Assembly: GCA_036321625.1 (NCBI GenBank)
Contig: CP143259.1
Location: 2,446,183-2,510,182 of the forward strand
Direction of reading: 5' to 3'
DNA length: 64,000 nucleotides
Source of the DNA: Peptoniphilaceae bacterium AMB_02
GTDB taxonomy: Bacteria; Bacillota; Clostridia; Tissierellales; Peptoniphilaceae
Shown here: positions 1 through 9,013 of the stretch, piece by piece
Numbering within the stretch: position 1 is the stretch's first letter
How the letters are laid out: each line of letters begins with the position of its first letter
Position numbers and translations under genes: made by a program
Notes under the pieces: generated by a model
The model's input: the letters and a program-made list of their open reading frames with translations, nothing else
Databases searched by the model: none
Told to the model about the DNA's origin: nothing

Positions 1-2
1 AG

Positions 3-518
3 AGAACTTTCCTGGGATCGGTATCAAATAAAGTAGTTAACTCCGTCCACACGCCAGTCTTGGTTGTTAAAGAGTATCATGAGAACGACTTTTCAAATAT
101 CTTAGTTCCTATTGACGGTTCAAATAACTCTAAAAGAGCAATGTATATCGCAGCCGAAATAGGAAGATTATTTGGAAGTCAAATCACCTTAATGAATATA
201 GTAACTGAGCTGCAAGTTCCTCAAGTTCGTGGAGTTGAATTTGGAGTTGTTTCAGATTATTATCCAACCCTTTCTCAAAACTCCAAATACCTGCTTTCCG
301 AATCAGCTAAGAAAATAGAAGATTATCCTTACCAAATAAAACTCGAGACAAAAACAGGCAATGTTGCCAATGTCATTATCGAGGTGGCTGACGAAGAAAA
401 CTACGATATGATAGCTCTAGGATCAAGAGGTCTTGGTAAAATTTCCAGAGCATTCATGGGTTCAGTATCAAATGCAGTTCTGCATAATACTAAAAAATCT
501 GTACTGATTATCAGATAG
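3..518 (+). CDS. Universal stress protein, tandem UspA domains (5' truncated by window)
   Basis: The open frame runs in from the window edge. The first 25 or so residues read GS.SNKVVNSVHTPVLVVKE, the typical last strand of one UspA domain, and a complete second UspA domain of about 145 residues follows (start NILVPIDGS, end GSVSNAVLHNTKKSVLIIR). The ATP-binding signature G-x2-G-x9-G(S/T) is seen near the end as GSRGLGKISRAFMGS. This is therefore a double-domain Usp, not the 152-residue protein an internal TTG at 60 would give. Such proteins are cytoplasmic and act in stress and growth arrest. The gene converges with cls and shares its terminator. The start lies outside the window. Confidence 0.88.
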   Translation, partial: RTFLGSVSNKVVNSVHTPVLVVKEYHENDFSNILVPIDGSNNSKRAMYIAAEIGRLFGSQITLMNIVTELQVPQVRGVEFGVVSDYYPTLSQNSKYLLSESAKKIEDYPYQIKLETKTGNVANVIIEVADEENYDMIALGSRGLGKISRAFMGSVSNAVLHNTKKSVLIIR

Positions 519-526
519 TATGTTTA

Positions 527-553
527 AAGCCCTCAACCTAGAGGTCGAGGGCT
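527..553. terminator. Bidirectional terminator between usp and cls
   Basis: An 8-base perfect stem (AAGCCCTC / GAGGGCTT) with an 11-base loop lies between the convergent usp and cls stop codons. Confidence 0.7.
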
Positions 554-559
554 TCATTT

Positions 560-2078
560 CTAGAATAAAGGACTTGCTACTCTCAGTATTGCTCTATAAA
601 TTCTCACAATACCGCTTCGGTTTAAATCGTCTTCATTTAATAATCTGCTAACTTCAAAGACTTCCATATAGTCTTTTTTTATATCATGAATTACACTTGA
701 ATTCACCATATATGTTCCACATTCGAAATGTAAGTAAAGACTTCGGTAATCCATGTTAATCGTCCCTACAATCGCAACATTATCATCGGAAATATAACTC
801 TTTGCATGTATAAATCCAGGAGTGTACTTGTAGATTTTTACCCCCGCATCCATGAGTTCTTCAAAATAAGACTGTGTAAGTTCGTAAACTGTCTTTTTGT
901 CAGGGATCCCCGGTACGACAATCCTAACATCTACACCTCTTTTAGCAGCCATTTTAAGTGCCGAGGTCATCTCAAAATCAATTATCAGATAGGGTGTAAA
1001 TATATAAACATATTCCTCTGCTTGCCAAATAATCTCCAGGTATACATTATTACTGAGAGCTTCATAATCGAATGGCGAGTCGGAAAACGGCTGAATATAA
1101 CCGTCTGATCTATACTTTATATCAGTTCTCGGTCTAAATTTACTATTGTCGAAACTGCTCTTCTCATATGCTTCCCATAAACTTAAAAACATCGAGCTCA
1201 AGTTCCATACAGCCTCTCCATATAGTCTAACTCCGGTATCTTTCCAGTGTCCATAAGGAGATTTTAAATTTATATACTCGTCTGCAATATTTATGCCGCC
1301 ATTGTAACCGATATTCCCATCTATAACTATCAGTTTTCTATGATCTCTATTGTTCATAATAGAAGAAATTATGGGCTTCATCCTGTTGAAAGAGACGACT
1401 TTTACTCCTGCATTCTTTAAATCCAATCTCTCTTTGACTGGAAAATGACCCATGCATCCCATATCGTCATACATCAGCCTGACATCCAACCCCTCTTTTG
1501 CTTTAGCTACGAGTATCTCCTTTATGCTATCCCACATAAAGCTGCTCTTTATAATAAAAAACTCCATAAAGATAAACTCTTTTGCATCGTTCAAGTCTTT
1601 TAGTATGGATTCATACATCTGTTCGCCGAGTTTAAAATACTCAACTTCAGTATTTTTATATATGGGAAATTTGCCCGTATCTGCCAAATACTTTGAAGTT
1701 TGCTTCAATCTTTTTTGGTAAGTTCTCGATTATATCGAGCTCTTGCGAGAGTAGTGGCTGTATTGATTTTTCTGCCAAGTGAATCTTTTTGTTTAATCTT
1801 TTGGTGGGTCTTTTATCTCCCCAGAGTAAGTACATAACTCCCCCTATAAGAGGAAAGACACCTATCGTAATTATCCAGATTATTTTATATTCTGGATTCT
1901 CGCTTGCAACTATTACACTGAGAAACATAAAGAAACTTAAAATTGTAAGAACGCTACTAATCCAGCTCGCATGTTCGGTCAGTTTAGAAAAAAATATAGC
2001 TATCCAGGCTATTTGTAGTACTATCAATAGAACAATAAATGGTAGTCTACTGAATAAAAACTTTAGATATTTTTTCAT
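560..2078 (-). CDS. cls: Cardiolipin synthase (PLD family), frameshifted
   Basis: Two overlapping minus-strand frames make one protein of about 505 residues. The N-terminal part (1656-2078) has two membrane segments and the PLDNc-type motif region (LLWGDKRP). The C-terminal part (560-1708) holds both phospholipase D HKD motifs: HRKLIVID followed by GNIGYNGGIN, and HAKSYISDDNVAIVGTINMD. The enzyme condenses phosphatidylglycerol into cardiolipin at the membrane. The frames join if one base is removed near 1711-1716 (T6 on the plus strand), giving PKRLKQTSKYLADTG. The start at 2078 has an SD (GGAGGGG). Either an indel error or a recent mutation; all active-site residues are intact. Confidence 0.85.
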
Positions 2079-2200
2079 CCGTCCCCTCCGGAAACCTCTA
2101 TTAGTTTTAAATTAAAATAGAATTGTCTTTTGCAAATTCTTCAGGCAAATTTTAAAGTATTTACTAGTGTAATACCCTTTTACAAATCATTAAATAAAAA

Positions 2201-2236
2201 ACTCCCTATTGATTCTATTATAGACCAATAGGGAGT
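2201..2236 (-). terminator. Rho-independent terminator of the repeat lipoprotein gene
   Basis: An 11-base perfect stem (ACTCCCTATTG / CAATAGGGAGT), followed on the minus strand by TTTTT (plus 2196-2200), 32 bases beyond the stop at 2268. Confidence 0.8.
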
Positions 2237-2267
2237 AATCGCAAGTACTGATATTATTTAATTATAC

Positions 2268-3398
2268 TTATCTTGCAAGTTTAGCTGCTTCTGTAACTGC
2301 CGCTTGATAGCCTTCTACTGTTATAGTAACAGATGATGTAAGATCAGGATCGTCCGGTACCGCTTTATGTCCCGGATCTCTTTCTTTTACTTTAAGTCCA
2401 TTGATTTCATCTATGGTCTTGCCTTCCATCCATTCAGTAAAAGATTTGATTTGCTCATGCCATTCCTTCTTAATCTCAGATTTATCTTTCATTCCATACT
2501 CATCACCAAGATCAAGCTTTGATTTGTCTTCAGCTGCCAGTTCTGCTTCAAACTTACCATTATCGTCAAATTTAACTTTATTTTGAACTACGTCAACTAT
2601 TGCCTTAACCACTTTATCTTCCGCATCAAGTGCTACAGCTGCTGCTGTTGTATCGACTTGAGAAGCCATTCCTTTGCCTTCTTCCAATTCCTTTGATCTA
2701 AGTGTGTTTGTAACTACGCCAAGACCGACTTTTACAGCTCCTTCTGCATCTACAGCATTATCCCAAGCTTCTTTAACGGCCGCTTGATAAGATTCAACAG
2801 TGATAGTTACAGATGATGTAAGATCCGGAATGTCCGGTACTGATTTATGTCCTGGGTCTCTTTCTTTAACTTTAATACCCATAACTTCATCTGCTGTTTT
2901 TCCAATCATCCACTCTTCGAAGGAAGCCATTTGCTCATCCCATTCCTTCTTGATTTCTGATTTATCCTTCATGCCGTATTCTGCGCCTTTTTCTTTCTTA
3001 CTCTTTGCATCAGTTTCTAGTTCTTTAGCGAATTTTCCGTCTTCAGCATATTCAACTTTTGTCTGAGCAACGTCTATAGTAACGCTCACTATCTTACCTT
3101 CAGCATCAAATCCAACTGCAGCAAGAGTAGTATCAGCCTGAGCCACAGCACCTTTTCCCTCTTCTGCTTCCTTACTTCTACCTGATGAAGAAACAAGACC
3201 TAGACCTACTTTTGCTATTTTACCTTCAGCTTCTTTAGCACCATCTTTTGCTTCGTCCTTGGCTTCTTCCTTTTCATCCTTTTTTTCTTCAGGCTTTGTT
3301 TCTTCTACTTTATCTGCAGGTTTTTCTTCAGTTTTACATGCAGATAATGGTATAAGAACCATAACCAAAACAAGTAACAATGAAATTATACGTTTCAT
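2268..3398 (-). CDS. Lipoprotein with two tandem ~150-residue repeats
   Basis: I do not recognise a named function. Residues 1-20 are a lipoprotein signal with lipobox LSAC, so the protein is probably anchored outside the membrane. An acidic Glu/Lys/Asp-rich linker (about 21-60) follows. Two homologous repeats (about 62-210 and 221-370) each contain KVGLG, RSKE.EEGKG, DTT.AAV, YGMKDKSEIKKEW, KVKERDPGHK.VP and DLTSSVTITVE.YQAAV. Each repeat ends like small FMN-binding or electron-transfer-like extracellular modules, but no flavin-attachment motif is evident. Internal duplication is certain from the alignment; function is not. It is monocistronic, with its own terminator. Confidence 0.8.
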   Translation of the reverse strand: MKRIISLLLVLVMVLIPLSACKTEEKPADKVEETKPEEKKDEKEEAKDEAKDGAKEAEGKIAKVGLGLVSSSGRSKEAEEGKGAVAQADTTLAAVGFDAEGKIVSVTIDVAQTKVEYAEDGKFAKELETDAKSKKEKGAEYGMKDKSEIKKEWDEQMASFEEWMIGKTADEVMGIKVKERDPGHKSVPDIPDLTSSVTITVESYQAAVKEAWDNAVDAEGAVKVGLGVVTNTLRSKELEEGKGMASQVDTTAAAVALDAEDKVVKAIVDVVQNKVKFDDNGKFEAELAAEDKSKLDLGDEYGMKDKSEIKKEWHEQIKSFTEWMEGKTIDEINGLKVKERDPGHKAVPDDPDLTSSVTITVEGYQAAVTEAAKLAR

Positions 3399-3600
3399 TA
3401 TTCTCCCCCTTTTTATTTATTGCGTTCAATACAATTTTAGCATATTGAACTTTACTGTACAATTATTTCACTATAAATACAACAACAAATTGCGATATTT
3501 AAAATTTTCTTAATAATTTGTTAAATCTATATTTTATTATTCTTTATGAGCATAGTGTTAATATCTTGTCATTCTATTTTATTGGTTTTTGTAAAACGAA

Positions 3601-3631
3601 AAGACAGTCATTATAAACTTATGACTGTCTT
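3601..3631. terminator. Hairpin in gene-free stretch
   Basis: An 11-base perfect stem (AAGACAGTCAT / ATGACTGTCTT) with A/T-rich flanks lies in the 700-base gap between two lipoprotein genes. It could terminate read-through from either side. Confidence 0.5.
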
Positions 3632-3737
3632 TAAAATTCTATTAATTATTTTCATTCTGTTGACAATATAGATATTAATACTTGAGTTTGACCTCTTATC
3701 TACTGTTATTAAAAGATTTGTAACCGGTAAGACTTTA

Positions 3738-4000
3738 GTCTTTGAGCGCCTCCATCTGACGAGGGAGGTGGGTTTGTGAAGCAAACTCGGAGGGAGAGAA
3801 AACTACAAATAAACGGAATTCCATTGGATTCCTACTTTCAATAACCCAGCCCAGCTCTCTCTTATAGCTCATCGTTTGGATTAGTAGTAGTCAATTTGAG
3901 ATAAGTTTAAAATCTAAAAGTGGAATTCTCTAAATTCTTCTTTAGCATATCTCTCCCTCAGTCAGCATACTGACAGCTCCCTCGTCAGATGGAGCCTGTA
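3738..4000. repeat. MITE-like palindromic element, ends as perfect 18-base inverted repeats
   Basis: The sequence CTCCATCTGACGAGGGAG (3750-3767) recurs exactly inverted at 3977-3994. Inside each arm is a further hairpin (GTTTG..CAAAC on the left, GTCAG..CTGAC on the right). The left 58 bases reappear with about three changes at 36144-36203. No coding frame is credible. Similar GAGGGAG/CTCCCTC palindromes are scattered in many clostridial genomes, as I recall. The rest of the 3399-4106 gap holds the hairpin at 3601 and nothing else I can identify. Confidence 0.7.
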
Positions 4001-4106
4001 AAGAATTCTTGAAATCACCTGATCGGTTAGAGTTTCACTACCAAAAATAAAAATCTTAAAAAACATCAGATAAAATCTATTCCCAAACAGGGTATTACTG
4101 TCTGAA

Positions 4107-5444
4107 TTATTTTTTTAATATTCCGTTTATTTCCATACCTACTGAATTTAATACATCTTCTACAGCTTCTCCTGCTGCGATTCTGTTGACTATATCCTTA
4201 AGATGTGATCTGGCTTCAATAATCCCCTTTACGGCAGGTATGCTTCCGGCATCTTTCATCGTACCGGAGAGTACTTTCATGGAAGGATTTGCATTTAAAT
4301 ACTCGCTATAGGCTGTGTTTCCTCCATAATTAAATGGTGATATACCATGGTATTTTTTTACAAATTCTATATTTGACTGTTCAGATATAAAGTATTTAAT
4401 AAAGTCGAAAGCTGCTCTTTGTCTACTTTCATCGCTTTTTAGAATTCCAATAGATGGGCCAATAAGTGGTTGAAACGGTTTTTCGGGGTTTTGAGGTAAT
4501 GGAGTATAACCCACCTCAAATTCCATCTCTTCAGGGTTCAAGAATAGGGAATAATAAGATGATGTCATATACATTGCAAGTTGACCACTTTCAAATGTAC
4601 CTATTAGCGAACCTTCTTCTGCAGGAGCTTTAAAGCTTCCGAGATTGTATGAGTTCTGAAGTTTAATCATAGCTTCAATTATCTTGGGTTGAATAAGACT
4701 GAAATCATCTTTTCTGTATACATCATCTCCATACTGACTAATAATTAAATCCGCCAGCTCAGAACTGGACTCTGCTGCAAAACCGGCGATTCCTTTCTCA
4801 TTCAGTATCCTTTCAGAGACCTGAGCCAATTCATCCCAAGTAGTCGGCGACTGAATTCCCATGGAATCAAAAATGGTCTTATTATAGTATATGAGTTCTC
4901 CCGTCTTAACTATCGGAATCATATATCTTCCGCCTAATTCCATGCCTTCCTTGCTCAAATTGCCGGATAAAATCTTGTCGAAATCCGGTAGACCGATTTT
5001 CTCGTGATTTATATATTCGTCCAGATTAATAAATGATTCGGTATTCTCCTTAGTAATTTCAAATGGAAATGCAATGAGTAAATCGACTTCTCCTTTGTGT
5101 GCTGCATCAGTTGCTGCTTTTAAATTGGAAGCTTCCTGCTTAACCGTCTTTACCTTGATACCCCTGTCAGAATTATTGTAGACCTCTACTAGTCTTTCGA
5201 GTTCAGTTTGTAAATCATCCGAGAAACTATGCCATAGTATCAATTCGGATTCAGGTAATGGAATTTCCTCCTCAACCTTTTCTACAGGCTCTACTTCCTC
5301 ATCTTGTTTTTGGACTTTTGCATCCTCTTTATTCTCTGAAGTATCCGTTTTTTCTTGCGGCTGCTCCACCTCGGTTTGAGGTTTTATGGCACAAGCCGAC
5401 AACAAAAGCGATACTGCTATTAAAACTGCTAATAACTTTTTCAT
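4107..5444 (-). CDS. Extracellular solute-binding lipoprotein, family 1 (sugar/glycerol-phosphate type)
   Basis: The 445-residue protein starts with a lipoprotein signal (lipobox LSAC at about residue 18), then an acidic linker to about residue 65, then a periplasmic-binding fold opening with ELILWHSFSDD, the usual start of UgpB/MalE-like family 1 binding proteins. Such proteins capture a substrate outside the membrane for an ABC importer. No permease or ATPase gene adjoins it, so it is an orphan whose transporter must lie elsewhere, and the substrate is unknown. The start at 5444 has an SD (GGAGGG) upstream. Confidence 0.85.
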   Translation of the reverse strand: MKKLLAVLIAVSLLLSACAIKPQTEVEQPQEKTDTSENKEDAKVQKQDEEVEPVEKVEEEIPLPESELILWHSFSDDLQTELERLVEVYNNSDRGIKVKTVKQEASNLKAATDAAHKGEVDLLIAFPFEITKENTESFINLDEYINHEKIGLPDFDKILSGNLSKEGMELGGRYMIPIVKTGELIYYNKTIFDSMGIQSPTTWDELAQVSERILNEKGIAGFAAESSSELADLIISQYGDDVYRKDDFSLIQPKIIEAMIKLQNSYNLGSFKAPAEEGSLIGTFESGQLAMYMTSSYYSLFLNPEEMEFEVGYTPLPQNPEKPFQPLIGPSIGILKSDESRQRAAFDFIKYFISEQSNIEFVKKYHGISPFNYGGNTAYSEYLNANPSMKVLSGTMKDAGSIPAVKGIIEARSHLKDIVNRIAAGEAVEDVLNSVGMEINGILKK

Positions 5445-5502
5445 CCATACCCTCCTACTAATATTATCCGCAAGTACTGCTCTGATAAATATAAGATATA
5501 TT

Positions 5503-6018
5503 CTAATCTATATAATAATGTTTTTCAATTCGTGCTTTAGATTCAGGCAAGTCCTTTGGGTATCCTATGGTCATGGCACCATATACAACTTCATCTTCCG
5601 GAATATTTACCAGCGTCAAGAGCTCTCTGATTTCTCTGGTATCATAGCAGTGCTTAAGCTGGTTTATCCAGCAGCATCCAAGTCCATAATAAGTCGCTGC
5701 CAGGTAGAGGTTTTGAATCGCTACTGCAGTATCTGCCAATCCGTTTTCAGAGTCCCTTGGTACCGAGATTATTAAAAACACCGGCGTATTAAAAAGAGAG
5801 TAATCTTCCCTATTAAGAGCAGACTCTATCTCCCTTTCAAATTTTTTTATTATTTCAGCATTTTCTATTATCGTAAATCTTCTATTTTGGTTATTCATTC
5901 CTGTAGGTGCATGCTTTGCTGCTTCCATTAATTTTTCGAGTATGTCCCGATCGACTTTTTCTGTTTTATAATTTCTAATGGTTCTTCTCGTTTTTATTAT
6001 ATCAATAAGGTCCTTCAT
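5503..6018 (-). CDS. Nitroreductase family protein (FMN-dependent)
   Basis: At 171 residues this is a small nitroreductase. The FMN-binding N-terminus reads RRTIRNYKTEKVDRDILEKL, followed by AAKHAPTGMNNQNRRF and a C-terminal VYGAMTIGYPKD. Such enzymes reduce nitro-compounds, quinones or flavins with NAD(P)H; the physiological substrate cannot be read from sequence. ATG 6018 has a good SD (AGGAGA, 6 bases away). It stands 9 bases after ybaK on the same strand and is probably the last gene of the purC-M50-ybaK transcript. Confidence 0.88.
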   Translation of the reverse strand: MKDLIDIIKTRRTIRNYKTEKVDRDILEKLMEAAKHAPTGMNNQNRRFTIIENAEIIKKFEREIESALNREDYSLFNTPVFLIISVPRDSENGLADTAVAIQNLYLAATYYGLGCCWINQLKHCYDTREIRELLTLVNIPEDEVVYGAMTIGYPKDLPESKARIEKHYYID

Positions 6019-6027
6019 ATCCGTCTC

Positions 6028-6504
6028 CTATGTAATGTCTATCACTCTTGCTTCAGTTAATTTTATTAAGTCATCATGGTGTAGTTCTATCTGAAGCCCA
6101 ATCTTTCCTCCGCTTACAATTACCATATCATTATTTTTTACCGATTTGTCAATTATAGTCTCGTATTTCTTTTTCATACCGATAGGAGAGCATCCTCCTC
6201 TGATATAACCTGTAATTGACAGTATTTCGTTGACATGGATGGGCACTATTCTCTTCTCTCCTACTTCATTGGCGAGTTTCTTTAGGTTTACTTCTCTTTC
6301 AACAGGTACAACTGCCACATATACTTTATCTGAGTTTCCTTTTAATACCAATGTTTTAAATACTGATTCCATCGATCTACCGATTTTTTTAGCTACCGAT
6401 ATGCCGTCTATTTTACCATCATCAGCTTTATATTCCAGCACATTATGCTCAATTTTTTGAGCGTCTAAGATTCTCATGGCATTGGTCTTGTTAATTTTAG
6501 CCAA
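6028..6504 (-). CDS. ybaK: YbaK/EbsC-type aminoacyl-tRNA deacylase
   Basis: A 158-residue protein of the YbaK/ProX editing fold, with the family pattern NAMRILD..KIEHNVLEY, VFKTLVLKG, YVAVVPVEREVNLKKLA and a C-terminal GGKIGLQIELHHDDLIKL. Family members hydrolyse Cys-tRNA(Pro) in trans, correcting prolyl-tRNA synthetase errors. The start is a TTG with only a weak upstream GGTGAT, 4 bases after the M50 peptidase stop, which suggests translational coupling. Confidence 0.87.
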   Translation of the reverse strand: MAKINKTNAMRILDAQKIEHNVLEYKADDGKIDGISVAKKIGRSMESVFKTLVLKGNSDKVYVAVVPVEREVNLKKLANEVGEKRIVPIHVNEILSITGYIRGGCSPIGMKKKYETIIDKSVKNNDMVIVSGGKIGLQIELHHDDLIKLTEARVIDIT

Positions 6505-6508
6505 GTGA

Positions 6509-7585
6509 TCACCAGCCTTTTTTAATCTTTTCCAATAAGTCGTTCAGAAGTTGTTTTTCCATCATTCCAATTCCTCTAATTGGATATTTATCTGCTACTT
6601 CAAGTCCTTGTTCTGCATAGTATTTTGCTTTATCGAGGTCTAGATGTGCACTGTAGTAATAGTATGCCAGTATTCGTCTTGCATTTATGTCCATATCTTT
6701 TTCCAATCTATTCTCAATACCTGCAAAGAACTTAGTGGCTTTTAATTTATCTCCTATTATATAGCAGTAGTAGAATATTAATTCGTATATAATGGAATCC
6801 TTTTGTATATTTTCTAGATTATCGTATCTATTCTCAAGAAGGTTTATACGACTGTTCATAAGCGAACTGTCTCTCATATCAAGACCTTTATAATACATCA
6901 TTAAATTTATAAGTATGGCAAATATATTCTCTTCATATTGGATCTCTTGAAGTTCAAGATCAGCTGGTCTTGTTCCCGATATCAATTCATTTTGTAATTT
7001 TTGATATATAAGTGCCGGTCCATTATCCTTACCTTCAGATTTGTAGAGTTTTACTAAATAGCCGTCGTTAAAATTCCCGGCGATTTCCCTGGGTATGGCA
7101 TTGGAAAGTATTATTATTGTAGTCACTATGATTGAAATACCGATTAAAAACCTTTGGGAAGGAAATAAGATAAAAGTGATAATAAGAGGTATTAATGTTA
7201 TAGAATTGGCTATGTATCCTGATTTAAAGAATTTGATTTGATCTTCATCCTGCACATCTTCATTAGGTATCATAATAGCTAAGCCAAGGGCATCTGTAAA
7301 ACCATCCACCCTTAGCTTTAGTTTATTATTTTGTTTATAAATAGTTATCCCAAATACTTGAAAACCTAAAAAACTGTAGTTGTTTTTTACACCACAAACA
7401 ACATGACCTAATTCATGTACAATTATCTGTATGAAAAGTGTCATGAGGGCAACTGCTAATAATTTGTAGATTTGTACTCCAAACTTAATAGCTACGTCAT
7501 TTATTTTACTTACATCTATCATAAGTGATAGGATTGAGAGAATAATGACTAAAAAAATAGCTATCTGTTTAATAAGTTTTTTCAT
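6509..7585 (-). CDS. Membrane M50-type metalloprotease with C-terminal helical repeats
   Basis: The first 60 residues carry a hydrophobic helix, then VHELGHVVCG: the HExxH zinc motif at His57, Glu58 and His61, inside a second membrane segment. Two further membrane helices lie near residues 125-165. The cytosolic C-terminal half (about 215-358) looks like TPR helices (ILAYYYYSAHLDLDKAKYYAEQGLEVAD). This suggests a site-2-protease-like intramembrane enzyme. Its substrate is unknown. No SD precedes ATG 7585, which sits 2 bases after the purC stop, so translation is probably coupled to purC. Confidence 0.75.
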   Translation of the reverse strand: MKKLIKQIAIFLVIILSILSLMIDVSKINDVAIKFGVQIYKLLAVALMTLFIQIIVHELGHVVCGVKNNYSFLGFQVFGITIYKQNNKLKLRVDGFTDALGLAIMIPNEDVQDEDQIKFFKSGYIANSITLIPLIITFILFPSQRFLIGISIIVTTIIILSNAIPREIAGNFNDGYLVKLYKSEGKDNGPALIYQKLQNELISGTRPADLELQEIQYEENIFAILINLMMYYKGLDMRDSSLMNSRINLLENRYDNLENIQKDSIIYELIFYYCYIIGDKLKATKFFAGIENRLEKDMDINARRILAYYYYSAHLDLDKAKYYAEQGLEVADKYPIRGIGMMEKQLLNDLLEKIKKGW

Positions 7586-7587
7586 AA

Positions 7588-8268
7588 TTAGTCTAGTAAT
7601 AATCCCGGTAACTCTAATGGGGTTACGGACTCCTCTCCTTTATATACTCTCATATTTCCTCCGGAGATTTCATCTATCAGCATGATATCTCCATTTTTAT
7701 CTTTGCCGAATTCAAGTTTGATATCGTATAATGATAGTCCTCTGGTTGCAAGGATTTCTTTTACAATATCGGATATTTCTTTTGTAAGTTTTATAATCAT
7801 ATTATATTCATCTTCTGTAAGTATTCCAAGCATCAATAATGCGCTTTTACTTATAGGAGGGTCTCCGGCAGAATCATCTTTAATGGTTATTTCTACAAAT
7901 CCGTCTAAGTCTTGGCCTTCTTTGACATACTTGCCAAATCTTCTATAAAAACTTCCAATTGCTTTATATCTGCAAATACACTCAAGTCCTTCCCCAAAAG
8001 GTTTTGCCTCAAGAACTTCCATGGTTCTCTTTTCGGTATCTGCACTTATATAATGTGTTGGGAGTCCTCTTCTCTTGAAAGTCTCAAAAAAGAACTTGGA
8101 TAGTTTTAGTCCGGCTTGACCTGCACCTTCCATTTTTAAACCAACTTCGTTTGCACCCGGGTCAAAAACTCCATCTTTTCCGGTTACATCGTCCTTAAAT
8201 TCAAGTAGTAAATTCCCATTGCTAAGTTTGTAAACATCCTTAGTTTTTCCATTGTTGATAAGCTGCAT
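7588..8268 (-). CDS. purC: Phosphoribosylaminoimidazole-succinocarboxamide synthase
   Basis: A 226-residue SAICAR synthase that joins CAIR and aspartate with ATP in purine synthesis. Signatures are GKTKDVY at the N-terminus, the SAICAR signature region KSALLMLG..T, and LYDIKLEFG with LIDEISG.NMRVY at the C-terminus. Length is slightly short of the usual 235-240 but complete. A strong SD (GGGGAGGAAG) precedes ATG 8268. No other pur gene is in the window, so it is separated from the usual purine operon and instead heads a transcript with an M50 peptidase. Confidence 0.93.
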   Translation of the reverse strand: MQLINNGKTKDVYKLSNGNLLLEFKDDVTGKDGVFDPGANEVGLKMEGAGQAGLKLSKFFFETFKRRGLPTHYISADTEKRTMEVLEAKPFGEGLECICRYKAIGSFYRRFGKYVKEGQDLDGFVEITIKDDSAGDPPISKSALLMLGILTEDEYNMIIKLTKEISDIVKEILATRGLSLYDIKLEFGKDKNGDIMLIDEISGGNMRVYKGEESVTPLELPGLLLD

Positions 8269-8377
8269 AAAATCTTCCTCCCCTTGAATACCCTAATGTT
8301 TTAGAATTTGTTTCACATTAATTATACTACAATTAAGTTATAATAAAAAGTTATGGAAGCTCATTATACAGAAGATA

Positions 8378-9001
8378 TTATATAATTTTATATTGTTTTA
8401 ACTTTAATCTATTTTTTAGTCTCTTACTTAAATCCGGAGTAATGCTTGAAACCGCATATCCCAACAATAGCCCTGCTATAATGTCAGTTGGCCAGTGAAC
8501 ACCCAGTATTATTCTGGTAAGTCCTATTAGAAATGGTAAAAAGATAGCTAGGTATCTAAGGTATTTGTCCCTATTGGTCTGGACTCTCATAATTCTTGCA
8601 AGAGTCCATAGGGTCGCTGAACTTACCGATGCATGTCCACTTGGAAAGCTAAATCCCCCTTGAGTAATCCTCATGAAATTCTCAGGTCTAATCCTTATAA
8701 AGATATGTTTGAATACCTCAACTAATAAATTTGAAATCAGCGTAGCCATTAAGAGTGTAATAAGCAAGCGGTAGTCTTTCTTTAAATAACAGTAAGCCAA
8801 AACTATTGGGTAAATAGCAAAGTAAGTTGATACATTACCTATAGTGGTTATAAAGTATGGCCAGTTCCATTTGGCGCTTACCAGGTTTTGTACAGCCTCA
8901 ATAAATATATAATCAAGGGCAATTCCTCTTCCTCCTCTGATACTTATTCCAAATATAATCAACGAAAGTATAATAATAGATGGTATTGTCCATTTTTTCA
9001 T
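8378..9001 (-). CDS. PAP2-family membrane phosphatase
   Basis: A 207-residue membrane protein with the three PAP2 motifs: K-x6-RP in KHIFIRIRP, PSGH in FPSGHASVSSA, and R-x5-H-x3-D in TRIILGVHWPTDII. About five to six membrane helices surround them. Family members dephosphorylate lipid phosphates such as undecaprenyl pyrophosphate or phosphatidic acid on the outer face; which one cannot be decided here. SD AAAGGATG lies upstream, 12 bases after chrA, which suggests co-transcription. Confidence 0.87.
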   Translation of the reverse strand: MKKWTIPSIIILSLIIFGISIRGGRGIALDYIFIEAVQNLVSAKWNWPYFITTIGNVSTYFAIYPIVLAYCYLKKDYRLLITLLMATLISNLLVEVFKHIFIRIRPENFMRITQGGFSFPSGHASVSSATLWTLARIMRVQTNRDKYLRYLAIFLPFLIGLTRIILGVHWPTDIIAGLLLGYAVSSITPDLSKRLKNRLKLKQYKII

Positions 9002-9013
9002 TTAAATCATCCT

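Noticed and set aside
5258..5775. Plus-strand open frames opposite the solute-binding and nitroreductase genes
   Set aside because: Shadows of well-supported minus-strand genes, without SD or family match.
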